From Sisyra terminalis (lineage: Eukaryota; Arthropoda; Insecta; Neuroptera; Sisyridae): a DNA stretch of 64,000 nt. Below are positions 61,700 through 64,000 of this stretch, piece after piece. A program made the position numbers and the translations under genes. The notes under the pieces were generated by a model. That model saw only the letters and a program-made list of their open reading frames with translations, ran no database searches and was not told the origin of the DNA. Position 1 is the stretch's first letter, and each line of letters begins with the position of its first letter. The stretch lies in the NCBI GenBank assembly GCA_958496175.1, contig OY292274.1, positions 65,606,630 through 65,670,629 of the forward strand. Reading direction: 5' to 3'.

Positions 61700-63512
61700 G
61701 TAGACCGATTAAAAAAAAAATGATGATTTTTTTTTCTTAATTTTATTGAAAATATTGTTGGGAATGACACAAAAAATCCTGTGAAAGTTTAAGCTCTTAA
61801 TATTAATATTAAGAGGTGCCGAATCGCAAATTTCGATTTTCCATTTAAATAACATGGGAACAATATTCTCTGGCACTTTGGAATTTTATAGCTCACGTTG
61901 GTGACAATATTTTGGAATGACCAAGGTATATTCTTGTAGAAAATTGAACGATCTACAGAAAAGGTCTTGTACAAGTTTTTGATATATTTGTTCCTTCAAA
62001 AGTTATTCGAGGTCAAAGTTGAACTAAAGAGAAATTTTAATATTTTTACAATTTTTTGACGCAACCATCAATTTTATGAGAAAATTTTATAGGACATTTT
62101 TTGTAGGGCACTATTTTTTCGATAACTTATCTAATTAAAAGTTTTTGATATTTTTCACAGGTCCTAAGTTAATTAATTAAAATTAAAAAAAATATTTTTT
62201 ATGTTAAGAATATAATAATTCAGGGAATTTTCAGTTTAATGCAAATAACTTAGGACCTGTGAAAAATATCAAAAACTTTTATTGAGATAAGTTATAGGAA
62301 AAAAAGTGCTCTACAAAAAATGTCCTTTAAAATTTTCTCATAAAATTGATGGTTGCGTCAAAAAATTGAAAAAAATATTAAAATTTCTCTTTAGTTCATC
62401 TTTGACCTCGAATAATTTTTGAAGGAATAAATATATCAAAAACTTGTACGAGACCTATTTTGTAGATAATTCAATTTTTTACAAGAATATCCCTTCGAAA
62501 ATTTTTGCCAGACACACTGTTTCGGAAAAATCAATCGTTAAACATTGATATAATTTTTAGATTTATCATCTTTATTTTGGAATTTTGTAACTAACGAACA
62601 AAAATAAATATATAGAAATGAACAACATAGATTCTTGAAGAAAATTTAATGCGCTACAAATATTATGAAATTATCTCTTGCACTTTGAAATTTTATAGCC
62701 CACGTTGGTGACAATATTTCGGAATGACCAACGTATATTCTTGTAGAAAATTGAACGATCTACAAAAAAGGTCTTGTACAAGTTTTTGATATATTTATTC
62801 CTTCAAAAGTTATTCGAGGTCATAGTTGAACTAAAGAGAAATTTAAATATTTTTTCAATTTTATGACGCAACCATCAATTTTATGAGAAAATTTTATGGG
62901 ACATTTTTTGTAGAGCACTTTTTTCCTATAACTTATCTTCATACAAGTTTTTGATATTTTTTACAGGTCCTAAGTTATTTGCATTAAAATGAAAATTCCC
63001 TGAATTATTATATTTTTAACATAATTTTTATTTTTTTTTTATTTTAATTAAATAACTAAGGTCCTGCGAAAAATATCAAAAACTTTTATTGAGATAAGTT
63101 ATGGGAAAAAAGTGCTCTACAAAAAATGTCCCATAAAATTTTCTCGTAAAATTGATGGTTGCGTCAAAAAATTGAAAAAATATTAAAATTTCTCTGTAGT
63201 TCAACTTTGACTTCGAATAACTTTTGAAGGAATAAATATATCATAAACATGTACGAGACCTTTTTTATAGATCGTTCAATGTTCTACAAGAATATATCTT
63301 GGTCATTCCGAAATATTGTCACCAACGTGAGCTATAAAATTCCAAAGTGCAAGAGAATATTGTTCCCATGTTATTTAAAATGGAAAATCGAAATTTGCGA
63401 TGCGACACCTCTTAATATTAATATTAAGAGCTTAAACTTTCACAGGGTTTTTTTTTGGTCATTCCCAACAATATTTTCGATATAATTAAGAAAAAAAAAA
63501 TCAGTTTAATAT
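61700..63512. repeat. Composite of two P2 palindromes with a P3 insert
   Basis: From 61700 to about 62489 a P2 palindrome runs as at 13777, but its right arm stops early. About 62490-62660 is P3 sequence (CGAAAATTTTTGCCAGACAC, then ATTCTTGAAG.AAATTTAATG). A second P2 palindrome continues from about 62676 to 63512, starting inside its left arm and ending AATTAAGAAAAAAAAAATCA. Each P2 piece has its own centre (near 62190 and 63030). Confidence 0.8.
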
Positions 63513-63831
63513 AGAATGTACAAACATCAATGTTTACATATAATATATATGTATAAATAGTCAATTTAATTTTTTATTTGAAAACCAGTAACTTTCCGTG
63601 AAATATTCACAACCCAACACTGGCACAACTGACAAATAGTTAAAATTAGCAATTGAATCCAATAAAAATGCTAGTTGAAACTAATGACATGATAGTTCAA
63701 ATTTGAGACATTAATTATTATATTTGTATTCCACTAACATGGATGTGCTTACAACTTTATATTCTTAGTTCTTTTTAATATTAAAAGCAAATTGTGCTTT
63801 TGATTTTACTTTTTTTTTTGTTATCAATAAC

Positions 63832-63983
63832 CAAGGTTTGTAAAATACACAGGTGGCCTCATGCATCACGTGACGTATTCAGAAGAAATTCGTATATATC
63901 TTCAGACTGATTCAAATTTCAAAATTCTTCTTATGACGTCTTTTTTTTTCTAATGGGGCAACCTGTGTAATTTATAAACCTTG
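63832..63983. mobile_element. MITE copy 2 of the 9-bp target-duplication family
   Basis: It matches 4954-5110 over its whole length, including TTCAGACTGATTCAAATTTC and ATGGGGCAACCTGTGTAATT. Termini are CAAGGTTTGTAAAATACAC and TTATAAACCTTG. The flanking nonamers ATCAATAAC and ATCCTTAAC agree at seven of nine positions, an eroded duplication. Confidence 0.8.
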
Positions 63984-64000
63984 ATCCTTAACTACTTATA

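Overview
The window looks like nuclear DNA from an arthropod, most likely an insect. It is very AT-rich and repeat-dense, its genes have short exons with canonical GT..AG introns, and the transposon families (mariner, hAT, pogo-like and long foldback elements) are typical of insect genomes. I cannot name the species.

Four protein-coding genes and one tRNA gene can be built with consistent splice phases. (1) A tRNA-Ile(AAT) gene on the minus strand at 3802-3875. (2) An NFX1/shuttle-craft-type zinc-finger protein on the plus strand at 18010-28747: nine coding exons, 1129 codons, with PAM2 motif, RING, NFX1 zinc fingers and R3H. (3) The R-SNARE YKT6 on the minus strand at 34808-30163: three exons, 198 codons. 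(4) tRNA-dihydrouridine synthase DUS3 on the plus strand at 35313-37471: eight exons, 578 codons, head-to-head with YKT6 across about 500 bases. (5) A small secreted protein on the minus strand at 56585-50624: four exons, 140 codons, with a TATA box and initiator upstream. Its C-terminal half resembles a Spätzle cystine-knot domain that has lost several cysteines.

Layout: 1-17.5 kb is gene-poor and full of repeats: a kilobase palindrome, hAT and Mutator-like miniature elements, a dead mariner, hAT transposase remnants and a second palindrome family. 17.5-29 kb is the NFX1 gene, whose introns carry most of its length as transposons. 29-37.5 kb holds YKT6 (its second intron swollen by an inverted pair of interspersed repeats) and DUS3. 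38-40 kb has only coding-like scraps. 40.3-46.6 kb is a satellite array of 13 monomers of about 489 bases. 46.6-57 kb is the small secreted gene with locally duplicated introns. 57.5-63.5 kb is a cluster of foldback elements, some chimeric.

The genes are unrelated housekeeping or signalling functions (mRNA/transcription regulation, vesicle fusion, tRNA modification, possible Toll-type ligand) and do not form a pathway. The points most worth a second look are the reduced Spätzle-like gene, the unusual YKT6 C-terminus (CCSF), intron duplications that copy splice-site flanks, and the superfamily of long palindromes able to form long hairpin RNA.
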